Positions 38,325 through 47,937 of a stretch of 64,000 nucleotides of DNA are shown here, in pieces (the stretch's first letter is position 1; each line of letters opens with the position of its first letter). The notes beneath the pieces are model-generated. The model saw nothing but the letters and a program-made list of their open reading frames with translations. It did not search any database and was not told the DNA's origin. The stretch is taken from the NCBI RefSeq assembly GCF_018882445.1, contig NZ_JACVOM010000004.1, positions 124,001 through 188,000 on the forward strand, written 5' to 3'. The position numbers and the translations under genes are program-made. The DNA is from Polynucleobacter sp. 15G-AUS-farblos (GTDB lineage: Bacteria; Pseudomonadota; Gammaproteobacteria; Burkholderiales; Burkholderiaceae).

Positions 38325-39874
38325 CAGACAGCACTCCCAGCCGCTAAGAGAATATGCTCTTGATCAGAAAAATCAAATTTTTTGCCATTAATCTCTTGCG
38401 AAGTCTCATGACCCTTGCCCGCAACCAAGACAATGTCTTGCGCATCAGCATGACGAACAGCGGCCATGATGGCAGCCGCACGATCGGCAATCGTTTGAAT
38501 ATTCGACGCATCCTCAGCCATACCTGCACGAATCATCTTGATGATTTCTAAAGGTTCTTCTGTACGCGGATTATCACTAGTGATAATGATTTGGTCGGCG
38601 AGTTGTTCTGCAACTGCACCCATTTTCGAACGCTTACCTACATCGCGGTCTCCACCACAACCAAAGACACACCAAATTTTTCCTTTGCGCTGCTCTGCAA
38701 TTGGACGAATTGCTTGAAGCGTCTTTTGCAATGCATCTGGAGTATGCGCATAGTCAACGATGACGAGCAAGCCCTCGGATTTATTACCCCTAGTCAGTGG
38801 TATCAACTCCATACGCCCCGGCACTGACCGAAGCTTAGCAATTCGCTTGCTTGCTTCATCAGCGTGAAGACCTTGGGTAAGCAATACAGTCCATACAGCC
38901 AATGCATTACTTAAATTAAATTCCCCTACTACAGGAATATGAACCACATTCTCACTGACACCTTCATGTACCAATTTGGCATCGTATGTAACGCCATTGA
39001 GAATGATGTCGTCTGCGTAGACTCGCTCTAAACGTTGGCCAAATTTTTCAAAGCCATTTAAAGCATCTTTACTTAAAGCATAGGCCCATACTTTGATTCC
39101 GCCTTTTGCCAATAGCTTCATACCTAACTCGCGACCAAATGCATCATCGAAATTAATCACTGCATGCTCTAAACCAGCAAATGCAAATAAGCTTGCTTTG
39201 GCCTCGGCATAGTCAGCCATATTGCCGTGGTAATCCAAATGATCTTGGGTGAGATTGGTAAATACTGCGCAGTTAAATTGAACTCCAGTAATACGGCCTT
39301 GCTCTAAGGCATGCGATGACGCCTCCATCACTACTTGGCTTGCTCCCGCAGTCAATAACTCCTGAAGTTGCGTTTGCAGGCGTGGGGCATCGGGCGTGGT
39401 GTAACCAGTCTGCACTAAAGAACCTACAAATCCTGTACCGAGAGTACCTAACACTGCAGTGCGATGATCAGCTCCATCAAGGGCTGATGCTAGCCACTGG
39501 GTAATGCTCGTTTTACCGTTGGTACCAGTGACACCAATCATGCGTAATTTCTGACTTGGGTAGCCATACCATTGTGCGCAGAGTTCACCCACTTTCGTAG
39601 CAAGATTCTCAACGGCTACACACTGAGGATGATCCAAGAATGGTGATTCAAAATGAGCAGGATCAAACACTACTGCGGCTGCACCATTTTTAAGGGCCGC
39701 ATCGATGTAATGACGTCCATCACGTAAGGCATTGCCATGCCCTACTGGGTAAGCAAAAAAGATATCGCCAGACTCTATCTGGCGACTATCCGCACTCACC
39801 TTAGCTGAGGGGCTCGCTAAGCTGTGTAGGTATTCAATCAGATGATTGGGTTCTATATTCAATGCCACCCTCAT
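38324..39874 (-). CDS. murE: UDP-N-acetylmuramoyl-L-alanyl-D-glutamate--2,6-diaminopimelate ligase
   Basis: MurE adds the third residue of the stem peptide. It is 516 residues. The P-loop GVTGTNGKTSITQWLA lies near residues 118-133. SSHALEQGRITGVQF and TNLTQDHLDYHGNM follow. The substrate loop reads TSDNPRTEEP near residue 432. DNPR is the marker for meso-diaminopimelate, the expected amino acid for a Gram-negative, rather than lysine. Overlaps ftsI by 4 bases. Confidence 0.98.
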   Translation of the reverse strand: MRVALNIEPNHLIEYLHSLASPSAKVSADSRQIESGDIFFAYPVGHGNALRDGRHYIDAALKNGAAAVVFDPAHFESPFLDHPQCVAVENLATKVGELCAQWYGYPSQKLRMIGVTGTNGKTSITQWLASALDGADHRTAVLGTLGTGFVGSLVQTGYTTPDAPRLQTQLQELLTAGASQVVMEASSHALEQGRITGVQFNCAVFTNLTQDHLDYHGNMADYAEAKASLFAFAGLEHAVINFDDAFGRELGMKLLAKGGIKVWAYALSKDALNGFEKFGQRLERVYADDIILNGVTYDAKLVHEGVSENVVHIPVVGEFNLSNALAVWTVLLTQGLHADEASKRIAKLRSVPGRMELIPLTRGNKSEGLLVIVDYAHTPDALQKTLQAIRPIAEQRKGKIWCVFGCGGDRDVGKRSKMGAVAEQLADQIIITSDNPRTEEPLEIIKMIRAGMAEDASNIQTIADRAAAIMAAVRHADAQDIVLVAGKGHETSQEINGKKFDFSDQEHILLAAGSAV

Positions 39875-41640
39875 CTTTTCAAAACCACATGTTGAGTCTG
39901 AGCATTGGCAGTGCGAATTTCTTCTGCCGTCTTATCCTGTAGAACCATTTGCTTCACTTTGGCATCAGGCAATACATTTAATGTATGTAGCGTTTCACTG
40001 ACGATGGTAGAAAACACGGGTGCTGCAACATCACCACCATAGTGACTTCCGCCAGTAGGCTCATCGATCATGACCGCTACAACAATACGTGGTGCACTGA
40101 TAGGTGCCAATCCAACAAAGTACGCGCGGTACTTGTTGCCATAACCCTTACCAACCAACTTATGTGCTGTGCCAGTCTTGCCGCCAACACGGAATCCCTC
40201 TGCCTGCGCTTTGATAGCTGTACCGCCAGGTTCAGTGACAGACTCAAGCATGCTGCGCATCTCAATCGCAGTCTTTGCAGAAATAACTGGTGTACCTGGC
40301 TTAAATTCTGGGCTGCGCTCAATAGTGAGTGGCACAAGCTCTCCATCCCGAGCAAATATCGTGTACGCACGCGCTACCTGAAAGAGTGATGCAGAAATAC
40401 CATAACCAAAGGCAATACGTGCTTGATCTGATGGCACCCATTTTTTGTGAGGATGCAAAGTTCCGGCAACCGCTCCCGGAAATCCAATCTTAGGGGCTTG
40501 ACCAAAACCAGCTGCTGTGTAGAGATCCCACATTTCTTGTGGGGTCGTATTCATTGCTAATTTAGCAGTCCCAATGTTGCTCGATTTTTGAATAATTTGA
40601 GCGACAGTCAAGGTCCCGTATGGATGTGTGTCAGTAATTGGTTTGGGACCGATTAAATATTTCGCACCAATCGCCATTTGCGTATTTGGTTGTACTTGTC
40701 CCTTTTCAAGTGACAATGAGACCGTAATCGGTTTCATAGTTGAACCAGGCTCGAAGGTATCGGTCAAGACTCGATTACGTAATTGCTCGCCTGTTAAATA
40801 TTTACGGTCATTCGGGTTATAACTTGGGTAATTAGCCAGCGCCAAGATTTCACCCGTTTGCGTATCTAGAACAACTGCCCCGCCAGCTTTAGCATGATGC
40901 GTCTCAACCGCACTCTTCACCGCGTTATAGGCAAGGAACTGAATTTTGCTATCAATAGAAAGATTTAAATCTTTGCCGTTCTGGGGCAACTGCAAGATCG
41001 CCATTTCCTCAACCACTCGACCGAGGCGATCAACTACTACGCGCCTTTGTCCAGGACGGGCAGCAAGATCTTTCTCCCGAGAGAGCTCCATGCCTTCCTG
41101 ACCTTTATCGTTCACGTTTGTAAAACCAACCACGTGCGCCATCGCTTCGCCTTCTGGGTAGAAGCGACGATATTCATTATTTAAACCAATACCCGGGATT
41201 TCTAGCTGTTTAATTTGCTGTGCAACGGCTGGATCAACCTGGCGCTTTAAGAAAATCTGCTTACGCTCTTCCTTGAGTTTCTTACGTAACTCTGTCTCGC
41301 TGATTTGCAAGAGATTAGCAAGTGCTTTTACTTTTTCAGCAGAGAGGTCATCCGGTACCGTATCGTTATATGCAATGACAGACTTAGCCTCTAAGCTCGT
41401 AGCAATAACTTGACCGTTACGATCTAAAATTTTTCCACGACTTGCAGGTAACTCTAGTTCACGTTGTGTACCCCGCACACCCTTAGCTTCATAAAAAGCA
41501 TTTCCTGGACCCTGAATCCAAAATGCTCTTATCAATAGCAACATGAAAACAAAGAACAACAGGAATAGCATCAGACGTGACCGCCACATGGGCAGGCGCA
41601 AAACTAAATTGGGGGTAGTCGAGAAGCCAACCGGTCTCAT
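39871..41640 (-). CDS. ftsI: Peptidoglycan D,D-transpeptidase FtsI (PBP3)
   Basis: FtsI cross-links septal peptidoglycan. It is 589 residues: a short cytoplasmic part, one membrane helix (LMLFLLFFVFMLLLIRAFW, about residues 23-41), a pedestal domain and the transpeptidase domain. The active-site motifs are FEPGSTMKPIT (SxxK, about residues 299-309), KSSNIGTA (SxN) and GKTGTAHK (KTG). It is coupled by 4-base overlaps to ftsL upstream and murE downstream. Confidence 0.98.
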   Translation of the reverse strand: MRPVGFSTTPNLVLRLPMWRSRLMLFLLFFVFMLLLIRAFWIQGPGNAFYEAKGVRGTQRELELPASRGKILDRNGQVIATSLEAKSVIAYNDTVPDDLSAEKVKALANLLQISETELRKKLKEERKQIFLKRQVDPAVAQQIKQLEIPGIGLNNEYRRFYPEGEAMAHVVGFTNVNDKGQEGMELSREKDLAARPGQRRVVVDRLGRVVEEMAILQLPQNGKDLNLSIDSKIQFLAYNAVKSAVETHHAKAGGAVVLDTQTGEILALANYPSYNPNDRKYLTGEQLRNRVLTDTFEPGSTMKPITVSLSLEKGQVQPNTQMAIGAKYLIGPKPITDTHPYGTLTVAQIIQKSSNIGTAKLAMNTTPQEMWDLYTAAGFGQAPKIGFPGAVAGTLHPHKKWVPSDQARIAFGYGISASLFQVARAYTIFARDGELVPLTIERSPEFKPGTPVISAKTAIEMRSMLESVTEPGGTAIKAQAEGFRVGGKTGTAHKLVGKGYGNKYRAYFVGLAPISAPRIVVAVMIDEPTGGSHYGGDVAAPVFSTIVSETLHTLNVLPDAKVKQMVLQDKTAEEIRTANAQTQHVVLKR

Positions 41641-41903
41641 TTAAGCTCCCTCAAATACAAAGTACGCTCAGGGGAGATTGGAGACATACGCAATTGGTTG
41701 CGCGCTACATCACGAATACGCGCTGATTTAGACAAGTTACGTTGCTCATATTCCAGACGTAACCATTCTTGATTTAATTTTCGCTCTTCAATTTGTGCGC
41801 GTTCTTGCGCAATAAATAACTTACGAGCACGTTGCTGCGCCGCCACCAAAGAGAGCGCGCAAATCAAGAGGAGAGTAAGTAAGGTCAAAGTGGCGCGATT
41901 CAT
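41637..41903 (-). CDS. ftsL: Cell division protein FtsL
   Basis: This small bitopic divisome protein pairs with FtsB by a coiled coil. It is 88 residues. A short N-terminus leads to a membrane helix ([18 protein letters not shown], about residues 5-22). A charged coiled-coil segment follows ([19 protein letters not shown]), then the conserved [20 protein letters not shown]. Position between rsmH and ftsI is the standard one, with 4-base overlaps on both sides. Confidence 0.95.
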   Translation of the reverse strand: MNRATLTLLTLLLICALSLVAAQQRARKLFIAQERAQIEERKLNQEWLRLEYEQRNLSKSARIRDVARNQLRMSPISPERTLYLRELK

Positions 41904-42850
41904 GCAACTGAGCCCATTCGTTTTTCTGCTACGCGCATGATGGCTGAACGAGCTCTGGGATTTTCTAAAATCTCTGCATCACTCGGCTTAACACGGCCAA
42001 TCATCTCAAGAGCACTTTGCGGCAAGTCTTTTTCGCGTACTGGCAGACCTCGAGGCACCTCTACTTTTGAATGTGCCTGCATAAACTGCTTCACGATGCG
42101 ATCTTCCAGAGAATGAAAACTAATCACCGCCAACCGCGCGCCTGGCTTTAGCAATTTCAGAGCAGCCTTTAAGCCCAACTCCAAATCTTCCAACTCACGA
42201 TTAATAAAGATTCTGAGTGCCTGAAAAGTTCGCGTGGCAGGATCTTGACCAGCCTCACGCGTGCGCACAACACTGGCAACTAGCGCTGCAAGCTCAGTAG
42301 TAGTTTGTGGTGACGAGCCTGCTTCGCGCTTGGCCACAATAGCCTTCGCAATCTGAAATGCAAAGCGCTCTTCTCCGTAAGTCTTAATCACGTGAGTGAT
42401 TTCCTCCTGCGGCGCTTGCTCTAGCCACTGAGCAGCAGTTAAACCTTGCTCCGTGTTCATGCGCATGTCCAAAGGACCCTCGCGGCGAAATGAAAATCCC
42501 CGATGCCCCTCGTCCACCTGCGGTGAGCTGATTCCCAAATCCAACAAAATTCCATCGACCGATTCTGGCTCTGCGTAGTGATCCATATGAGCAAAGCTGT
42601 CGTGCACGATTTTTAAACGAGGGTCGTTGATCTGCTGCGCAACTGCAATCGCATCTAGATCTTTGTCGAATGAAATCATGCGCGCTGTTGATCCAAGCTG
42701 CTTTAGCAATGCTTGAGTGTGACCGCCGCGCCCAAATGTTCCATCGATGAGCAAAATATTCTTTGCTGGATTCTGTTCTTGGATGAGTGGGCCATCGATT
42801 AGCGCCGTCACCGCCTCGGCCAGCAACACTGGGCGATGAGTTATGTTCAT
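41900..42850 (-). CDS. rsmH: 16S rRNA (cytosine(1402)-N4)-methyltransferase
   Basis: RsmH (MraW) methylates N4 of C1402 in the decoding centre of 16S rRNA. It is 316 residues. [10 protein letters not shown] at the start, [16 protein letters not shown] (about residues 33-48, SAM site), [32 protein letters not shown] (about 98-129) and [15 protein letters not shown] (about 242-256) are all present. Second gene of the division cluster, 12 bases after mraZ. Confidence 0.98.
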   Translation of the reverse strand: MNITHRPVLLAEAVTALIDGPLIQEQNPAKNILLIDGTFGRGGHTQALLKQLGSTARMISFDKDLDAIAVAQQINDPRLKIVHDSFAHMDHYAEPESVDGILLDLGISSPQVDEGHRGFSFRREGPLDMRMNTEQGLTAAQWLEQAPQEEITHVIKTYGEERFAFQIAKAIVAKREAGSSPQTTTELAALVASVVRTREAGQDPATRTFQALRIFINRELEDLELGLKAALKLLKPGARLAVISFHSLEDRIVKQFMQAHSKVEVPRGLPVREKDLPQSALEMIGRVKPSDAEILENPRARSAIMRVAEKRMGSVA

Positions 42851-42862
42851 AGCACCCTGTCA

Positions 42863-43291
42863 TCAAAAATTAAATTGCTTGAGTGCTTCAGGCATGCCTT
42901 GCGCAATCGCAGCCTGTTCTTTTGCAGCATAAGTTGCTGCATCCCACAATTCCAAGTGACTACCCATTCCCAGCAAAATAACTTCTTTTGCAATGTCTGC
43001 CGCAGCACGCAATTCCGGACTCACCAAAATTCGGCCAGCGCTATCCAAATCGAGATCCACCGCATTACCGAGAAAAATTCTGCGCCACCAGTGGGCATCC
43101 ATCGGCAATTGCGCAACTCGTGATCTGAAGTTTTCCCACTCGGGTCTCGGGAAGAGCAAAAGGCAACCATCTGGGTGCTTTGTGAGCGTAATCCGACCCT
43201 CACCTTGTACCAACAAGGCGTCACGATGCTTTGCCGGCACAGACATGCGGCCTTTTGCATCTAAATTGAGAGCTGACGCACCTTGAAACAC
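42863..43291 (-). CDS. mraZ: Transcriptional regulator MraZ
   Basis: MraZ is an AbrB-like DNA-binding protein that represses its own division cluster. I place the start at the GTG at 43291 ([15 protein letters not shown], 142 residues), since family members begin MFxGAS. A TTG one codon earlier is the alternative. Both swapped-hairpin repeats are visible as [14 protein letters not shown] and [18 protein letters not shown] 6-9 bases upstream serves as ribosome-binding site and is also part of the third MraZ box. First gene of the cluster. Confidence 0.97.
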   Translation of the reverse strand: MFQGASALNLDAKGRMSVPAKHRDALLVQGEGRITLTKHPDGCLLLFPRPEWENFRSRVAQLPMDAHWWRRIFLGNAVDLDLDSAGRILVSPELRAAADIAKEVILLGMGSHLELWDAATYAAKEQAAIAQGMPEALKQFNF

Positions 43292-43297
43292 CAATTA

Positions 43298-43323
43298 CCC
43301 CACTTTTTCACACTTCCTCCCAC
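43298..43323 (-). promoter_or_regulatory. Three MraZ boxes at 10-base spacing
   Basis: On the minus strand GTGGGA (43323-43318), GTGTGA (43313-43308) and GTGGGG (43303-43298) repeat exactly every 10 bases. That matches the direct-repeat operator known for MraZ. The first box overlaps the -10 element; the last overlaps the mraZ ribosome-binding site. Confidence 0.85.
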
Positions 43324-43350
43324 TTTAGAGGATCGCCATTAGAGGGTCAA
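43322..43350 (-). promoter_or_regulatory. Promoter of the division/cell-wall cluster
   Basis: On the minus strand TTGACC (43350-43345), a 17-base spacer and TAAAGT (43327-43322) form a good sigma-70 promoter. The predicted start is near 43315, inside the MraZ boxes. This leaves a leader of about 25 bases. Confidence 0.75.
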
Positions 43351-43382
43351 GTGTTTTTGGGGGTTTTTTTAGGAAATTCTCT

Positions 43383-43398
43383 AGTGTTTACAAACACT
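43383..43398. promoter_or_regulatory. Palindrome upstream of the mraZ promoter
   Basis: AGTGTTT-AC-AAACACT is a perfect 7-bp inverted repeat about 33 bases upstream of the -35 box. It could bind a regulator of the division cluster; none is known to me. The rest of the 297-base gap (43295-43591) is AT-rich and holds no gene that I can see. Confidence 0.4.
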
Positions 43399-43511
43399 TA
43401 GCGTCATGTGTTAATAAAATGGTGATAATAAAATAGCTACTTGAAACAACAGCTTGGAAAATATACTTAAGAATAGATCTTAGCTCTTAGGCTAGATAAT
43501 CAGTAAATGCA

Positions 43512-43527
43512 CTGTATTTAAAAACAG
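43512..43527. promoter_or_regulatory. LexA-box-like palindrome
   Basis: The 16 bases CTGT-ATTTAAAA-ACAG match the CTGT-N8-ACAG pattern of proteobacterial LexA sites with an AT-only centre. It lies 64 bases past the coq7 stop and about 160 bases before the mraZ promoter. No gene start directly follows it. Confidence 0.4.
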
Positions 43528-43561
43528 TATCTCAATTAAAAATATATCAAAAAATTAATCA

Positions 43562-43593
43562 AAATCTGATTTTTGATTCTCAATATCAGATTT
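43562..43593 (-). terminator. Possible weak terminator at the end of coq7
   Basis: A 9-bp AT-rich stem (43562-43570 with 43585-43593, 14-base loop) overlaps the coq7 stop. It is followed on the minus strand by T-rich sequence. The stem is weak, so the call is tentative. Confidence 0.35.
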
Positions 43594-44221
43594 AAATCTT
43601 ATACGCAGTACTTGTCATTATTTTTGACATCGTCTGCATCATTTTTTGAATTGGTTCAGGTAAGGGCACTCCACCAGCTTCTTTTGCTGCCTGTCCATGC
43701 TCAATTTCATCGACGCGCATTTGATCAACAATTGCGCGTGAACGATGATCCTCCTGCGGTAATTTTTGTAGATGACTTTCTAGGTGATTCTCTACTTGTT
43801 TTTCTGTTTCAGCAACAAAACCTAAACTCCACTTGTCGCCCGCTAAGCCAGCAGCCAAGCCAATCGCAAAGGATCCTGCATACCACAATGGATTGAGATA
43901 ACTCGTATGCGAACCGAGTTCTTGCAAGCGCGTTTCACACCACGCAAGGTGATCCATTTCTTCTTGCCCAGAGTGATTGAGCATTTCTTGAATTTCCGGA
44001 TTTCGGGCAACTAATTTTTGAGATTGATAGAGTGCTTGCGCACAAACTTCACCTACATGATTAACGCGCATTAGTCCTGCAGCATGCTGACGCTCTTGAG
44101 TATCTAAAACCGTTTTTGAGAGCATCTCAGCACCAGGTGCAGGACGTTGCGAATTTGCCCCGCCGACCACTGAACGAAGGGCGGTATCAAACTCAATAAT
44201 CAGGCGATCGATTGGGGACAT
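43592..44221 (-). CDS. coq7: 3-demethoxyubiquinol 3-hydroxylase
   Basis: This di-iron monooxygenase performs the penultimate step of ubiquinone synthesis. It is 209 residues. Iron-binding repeats are seen as [16 protein letters not shown] (about residues 54-69, ExxH-type), [10 protein letters not shown] (about 88-97), and [14 protein letters not shown] (about 171-184). The start is the ATG at 44221; a TTG three codons earlier is less likely. It lies 13 bases after bioB on the same strand. An ubiquinone role fits the nearby ispB and UbiH-type genes. Confidence 0.96.
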   Translation of the reverse strand: MSPIDRLIIEFDTALRSVVGGANSQRPAPGAEMLSKTVLDTQERQHAAGLMRVNHVGEVCAQALYQSQKLVARNPEIQEMLNHSGQEEMDHLAWCETRLQELGSHTSYLNPLWYAGSFAIGLAAGLAGDKWSLGFVAETEKQVENHLESHLQKLPQEDHRSRAIVDQMRVDEIEHGQAAKEAGGVPLPEPIQKMMQTMSKIMTSTAYKI

Positions 44222-44234
44222 AAACGTCAAGAAA

Positions 44235-45272
44235 CTAGATTAAAACTTCTGCTTTAGAGCTTTTTTTCGTTTTCAAACCTAGCTCAGCCAATAGTGCTCG
44301 GTCTTGTTCTGCCTCGGGATTGCCGGTAGTGAGTAGTTGCTCACCGTAGAAAATAGAGTTGGCGCCAGCCAAAAAGCACATTGCCTGAACTGCCCTACCT
44401 AGTTCCTGACGACCAGCAGATAGGCGCACGCGTGCCTTGGGCATCGTAATCCGCGCAACAGCAATGGTTCTGACAAATTCTAGAGGATCCAATGGCTTTT
44501 GCTCAGCCAGTGGCGTGCCTGCTACCGGCACCAAATGGTTGATTGGCACTGACTCAGGATATGGGCTCAAATTAGCCAATTGCGTCAAAAATGCAGCCCG
44601 TTGTTCACGGGATTCACCCATACCCACAATGCCACCACAACAGACGGACATGCCTGCTGCACGTACATTGGAAATAGTGTCCAAGCGATCTTGATAGCCT
44701 CGTGTAGAAATTACTGAACGGTAAAAGTCTTCGCTCGTATCGAGGTTATGGTTATAAAAATCTAAGCCTGCCTCCTGCAATGCTTGGGCTTGATCTGCCT
44801 CCAGCATGCCCAGAGTGGCGCAGGTTTCAAGGCCTAAAGCCTTGACTCCCTTAATCATGGCGGTGACCTTCTCAATATCGCGGTCTTTTGGCTCGCGCCA
44901 TGCAGCGCCCATACAAAAACGATTCGAGCCGGCAGCTTTGGCGGCTTTGGCAGCCTCCAATACTTCCTCCAGGCCCATCAGCTTCTCTGCCTTCACATCG
45001 GTGTCATAGCGTGCTGCCTGTGGGCAATAACTGCAGTCCTCCGGGCATCCGCCGGTTTTGATGGAAAGCAAGGTGGCCAACTCCACATCGCCCTCTGGAA
45101 AATAGGTTTTATGGGTTTCTTGAGCTTTGAGCATCAACTCGTTAAAAGGCAGTGCAAATAAAGCTTCAATCTGGGCAACAGACCATACTCCGGAAGCGTC
45201 CACCTCTTTACGCAAATCCGCCTGGGATTTCATTAGGGTGAGGGGTTTTTCAACAGTTTGGGAGTCCAACAT
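44235..45272 (-). CDS. bioB: Biotin synthase
   Basis: BioB is the radical SAM enzyme that inserts sulfur into dethiobiotin. It is 345 residues. The radical SAM cysteines are in [12 protein letters not shown] (CxxxCxxC, about residues 74-85). The [2Fe-2S] ligands appear in [18 protein letters not shown] and [10 protein letters not shown], with the arginine in [10 protein letters not shown]. It is transcribed divergently from bioA-bioF-bioD across 89 bases, so the whole pathway from pimeloyl precursor to biotin is here except the early BioC/BioH steps. Confidence 0.98.
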   Translation of the reverse strand: MLDSQTVEKPLTLMKSQADLRKEVDASGVWSVAQIEALFALPFNELMLKAQETHKTYFPEGDVELATLLSIKTGGCPEDCSYCPQAARYDTDVKAEKLMGLEEVLEAAKAAKAAGSNRFCMGAAWREPKDRDIEKVTAMIKGVKALGLETCATLGMLEADQAQALQEAGLDFYNHNLDTSEDFYRSVISTRGYQDRLDTISNVRAAGMSVCCGGIVGMGESREQRAAFLTQLANLSPYPESVPINHLVPVAGTPLAEQKPLDPLEFVRTIAVARITMPKARVRLSAGRQELGRAVQAMCFLAGANSIFYGEQLLTTGNPEAEQDRALLAELGLKTKKSSKAEVLI

Positions 45273-45361
45273 GGGTAAATTCCAGAAAATAGGTCAATTC
45301 AAGGCATAAACATAACAGATACAAGCCAATTTTAGGAAAAACTAGTGGTCAAATACCAAAG

Positions 45362-46708
45362 ATGAAGCTTATTTCCGATCTAAATCCCAGATCCCTCGTA
45401 GAGCGTAGTTTGGATGCCGTATGGCACCCTTGTACCCAAATGAAGCACCATGAATCCTTTCCACTGATTGCAATCAGTAAAGGTAAAGGGGCATGGCTTT
45501 ATGACGAAAACGGCAATGCTTTACTCGATTGCATAAGCTCCTGGTGGACTAATCTGTTTGGGCACGCAAATCCACACATTAATGAGGCCATTACCAAGCA
45601 ATTAGGAAAGATTGAGCACGTCATGCTTGCCGGCTTTACTCATCCCCCGGTAGTAGAGCTCTCCGAAAAATTATCTGCTCTCACTAAGGAAAATCTGGGG
45701 CATGTTTTTTATGCTTCTGACGGAGCCTCTGCAGTTGAGATTGCTTTGAAGATGAGTCATCACTATTGGCAACTTCAAGGCAAGCCACAAAAGAAAAAAT
45801 TTGTTTGTCTTGAAAATGGCTACCACGGAGAAACACTTGGTGCATTAGCAGTAACCGATGTTGCTATTTTTCGTGAAGCCTATGGCGCACTTTTGCAAGA
45901 TGTTTATACAGCGCCATCGCCAGATGCCCGTAAGGCAAAATCTGGAGAGAATGCTGATGATGTAGCTAGACAAGCAGCGAAAGAACTTGAGCAACTTTTT
46001 GAAAAAGAACATCAACAGATCGCAGCCATCATTATTGAGCCACTGGTGCAGTGTGCTGGACAAATGGCGATGCATTCACCAGAATATCTTCGACTCGTCA
46101 GAGACTTATGTGATCGCTATGAGATTCATTTAATTGCGGATGAAATTGCCGTGGGATGTGGGCGTAGTGGTTCATTTTTTGCTTGCGAGCAAGCCCAAAT
46201 CTGGCCAGATTTCTTAACCCTGTCCAAGGGAATTAGTGGCGGCTATCTACCACTGTCCCTATGCATGACAACTGAAAAAATATATGGGGCGTTTTATAGC
46301 GATCAAACTCAACAAGGGTTCTTGCACTCACACTCCTATACTGGCAACCCTTTAGCTTGTTCAGCCGCCTTAGCTTGTTTAGAGATATTTGAGACTGAGC
46401 AGGTACTAGAAAAAAATCAATCTCGCGCTAGAGATTTAGCAGATGCATTCGCTTGGGCAAAGACGGATGACCGTATCGAGCATTGGCGTCAACAGGGAAT
46501 GATTTTGGCGTTTGATATTAAGCGAGCATGTCTTAAAAATCCGTCTGCCTTTCCGCGCCAAATGTTCTCTGAATGCATTAACGAGGGCCTATTGATTCGT
46601 CCCATTGCAAATACGATCTACGTCATGCCGCCCTATATCCTGTCCACCGAAGAAGCAGCACAAATGGGTAAGGCTGTAGCACGTGCCCTGGATAAGGCCT
46701 TGTCATGA
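45362..46708 (+). CDS. bioA: Adenosylmethionine--8-amino-7-oxononanoate aminotransferase
   Basis: BioA converts KAPA to DAPA using S-adenosylmethionine as amino donor, with PLP. It is 448 residues. WHPCTQMKHHE at residues 20-30 is typical of BioA. SWWTNLFGHANP, ENGYHGETLGALAVT (about 146-160), IADEIAVGCGRSG (about 258-270) and the PLP lysine in TLSKGISGGYLPLS (about 286-299) follow. The first gene of the rightward bio operon; the following bioF start overlaps its stop by 4 bases. Confidence 0.97.
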   Translation: MKLISDLNPRSLVERSLDAVWHPCTQMKHHESFPLIAISKGKGAWLYDENGNALLDCISSWWTNLFGHANPHINEAITKQLGKIEHVMLAGFTHPPVVELSEKLSALTKENLGHVFYASDGASAVEIALKMSHHYWQLQGKPQKKKFVCLENGYHGETLGALAVTDVAIFREAYGALLQDVYTAPSPDARKAKSGENADDVARQAAKELEQLFEKEHQQIAAIIIEPLVQCAGQMAMHSPEYLRLVRDLCDRYEIHLIADEIAVGCGRSGSFFACEQAQIWPDFLTLSKGISGGYLPLSLCMTTEKIYGAFYSDQTQQGFLHSHSYTGNPLACSAALACLEIFETEQVLEKNQSRARDLADAFAWAKTDDRIEHWRQQGMILAFDIKRACLKNPSAFPRQMFSECINEGLLIRPIANTIYVMPPYILSTEEAAQMGKAVARALDKALS

Positions 46709-47937
46709 GTCACTCATTTAAGGCATTACATCTGGCTGAAAGCCAAATAGCCGAACTGGATTTGCAATTACTGAGACGCCGCTTACGCGCCACTGAATCA
46801 GCCTGCGATACAAAATCAACAGTTGATGGCCGTGAACTAAAAGCATTTTGTAGCAATGACTATCTTGGACTTGCAAATCATCCCGCACTAATTGCGGCAC
46901 TTGCTGAAGGTGCAAAACGCTATGGCGTTGGCAGTGGCGCCTCCCATTTAATTAGTGGCCATAGCGTCGCACACGAATTACTTGAAAAAAAATTAGCCTC
47001 TTTTCAAAGTCAACATATTCCCCAAGCACGAGCATTATTTTTTAGTACTGGTTACCTTGCGAACCTCACAGCGATTACAGGCCTTGTAAGGCTAGCCCCA
47101 TCAGGCCAAGCCAGCATCTATTCAGCAAAACTCAATCATGCCTCTTTGATTGATGGAGTACGTCTGGCTGGCGCACAAAATAAAGCCTCTGTCACTCTGT
47201 TTGACCATACCCAGTTGGACTCCCTCACAGAGTCATTAAAGAATGATCAAAAGCCATTCAAACTCATCGTGACAGATGGCGTTTTCAGTATGGATGGTGA
47301 TCTCGCTCCAGCAAAAGCCTTACTGCAAATTGCTGAGCAATACGATGCCCTGCTCTTGATTGATGATGCTCATGGATTTGGTGTCCTAGGCAAACAAGGG
47401 CACGGAATCTTAGAGCAGGATAATTTGAATTCTGAGCGATTGATCTATATCGGCACTCTAGGCAAAGCAGCGGGAGTGAGTGGCGCATTTATTTGTGCAC
47501 ATGATTCATTTATTGAATGGCTCATTCAAAAAGGACGCCCCTACATCTACAGTACAGCGACTCCTCCGGCAATTGCACACACCCTTTTAACAAGTCTTGA
47601 GCTGATCGAAGGTGAAGAAGGTCAAAATCGACGTACACATCTCCGCCAACTGATTGAAATCTGGAAAAAAGAAATGGTCTTTGCCCAATGGGAAAAGAGT
47701 TTTTCTAGCACCCCCATACAACCAGTCATTCTAGGCAGCAATGCAAATGCTCTGCTGGCTGCAAAACTATTAGATGAGGCAGGTTATTGGATTCCTGCAA
47801 TTCGTCCACCTACCGTTCCCGATGGCAGCGCCCGTCTGCGTATCACCTTTTCTGCAAACCATACTGTGGATGATTTACGTCAGCTGATTCATCAACTCAA
47901 GCAGATTGAACAAACAAGCATGGTGCAAGCGTCATGA
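46705..47937 (+). CDS. bioF: 8-amino-7-oxononanoate synthase
   Basis: BioF condenses pimeloyl thioester with L-alanine to KAPA, using PLP. It is 410 residues. FCSNDYLGLANHP (about residues 48-60), GSGASHLISGH (about 75-85), VTDGVFSMDGDLAP (about 190-203), DDAHGFGVLG and the PLP lysine in YIGTLGKAAGVSGAF (about 251-265) are all present. It overlaps bioA and bioD by 4 bases at each end, so the three genes are translationally coupled. Confidence 0.98.
   Translation: MSHSFKALHLAESQIAELDLQLLRRRLRATESACDTKSTVDGRELKAFCSNDYLGLANHPALIAALAEGAKRYGVGSGASHLISGHSVAHELLEKKLASFQSQHIPQARALFFSTGYLANLTAITGLVRLAPSGQASIYSAKLNHASLIDGVRLAGAQNKASVTLFDHTQLDSLTESLKNDQKPFKLIVTDGVFSMDGDLAPAKALLQIAEQYDALLLIDDAHGFGVLGKQGHGILEQDNLNSERLIYIGTLGKAAGVSGAFICAHDSFIEWLIQKGRPYIYSTATPPAIAHTLLTSLELIEGEEGQNRRTHLRQLIEIWKKEMVFAQWEKSFSSTPIQPVILGSNANALLAAKLLDEAGYWIPAIRPPTVPDGSARLRITFSANHTVDDLRQLIHQLKQIEQTSMVQAS

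Noticed and set aside
42384..42866. 160-codon open frame on the minus strand
   Set aside because: It runs in another frame of rsmH. The translation is rich in Arg, Gly, Ser and His without domain features, while rsmH in the main frame is complete.
45273..45361. BirA operator in the bioB-bioA gap
   Set aside because: I found no TTGTAAAC-N-GGTTTACAA type palindrome. The gap has only short AT-rich repeats, so no operator is called.
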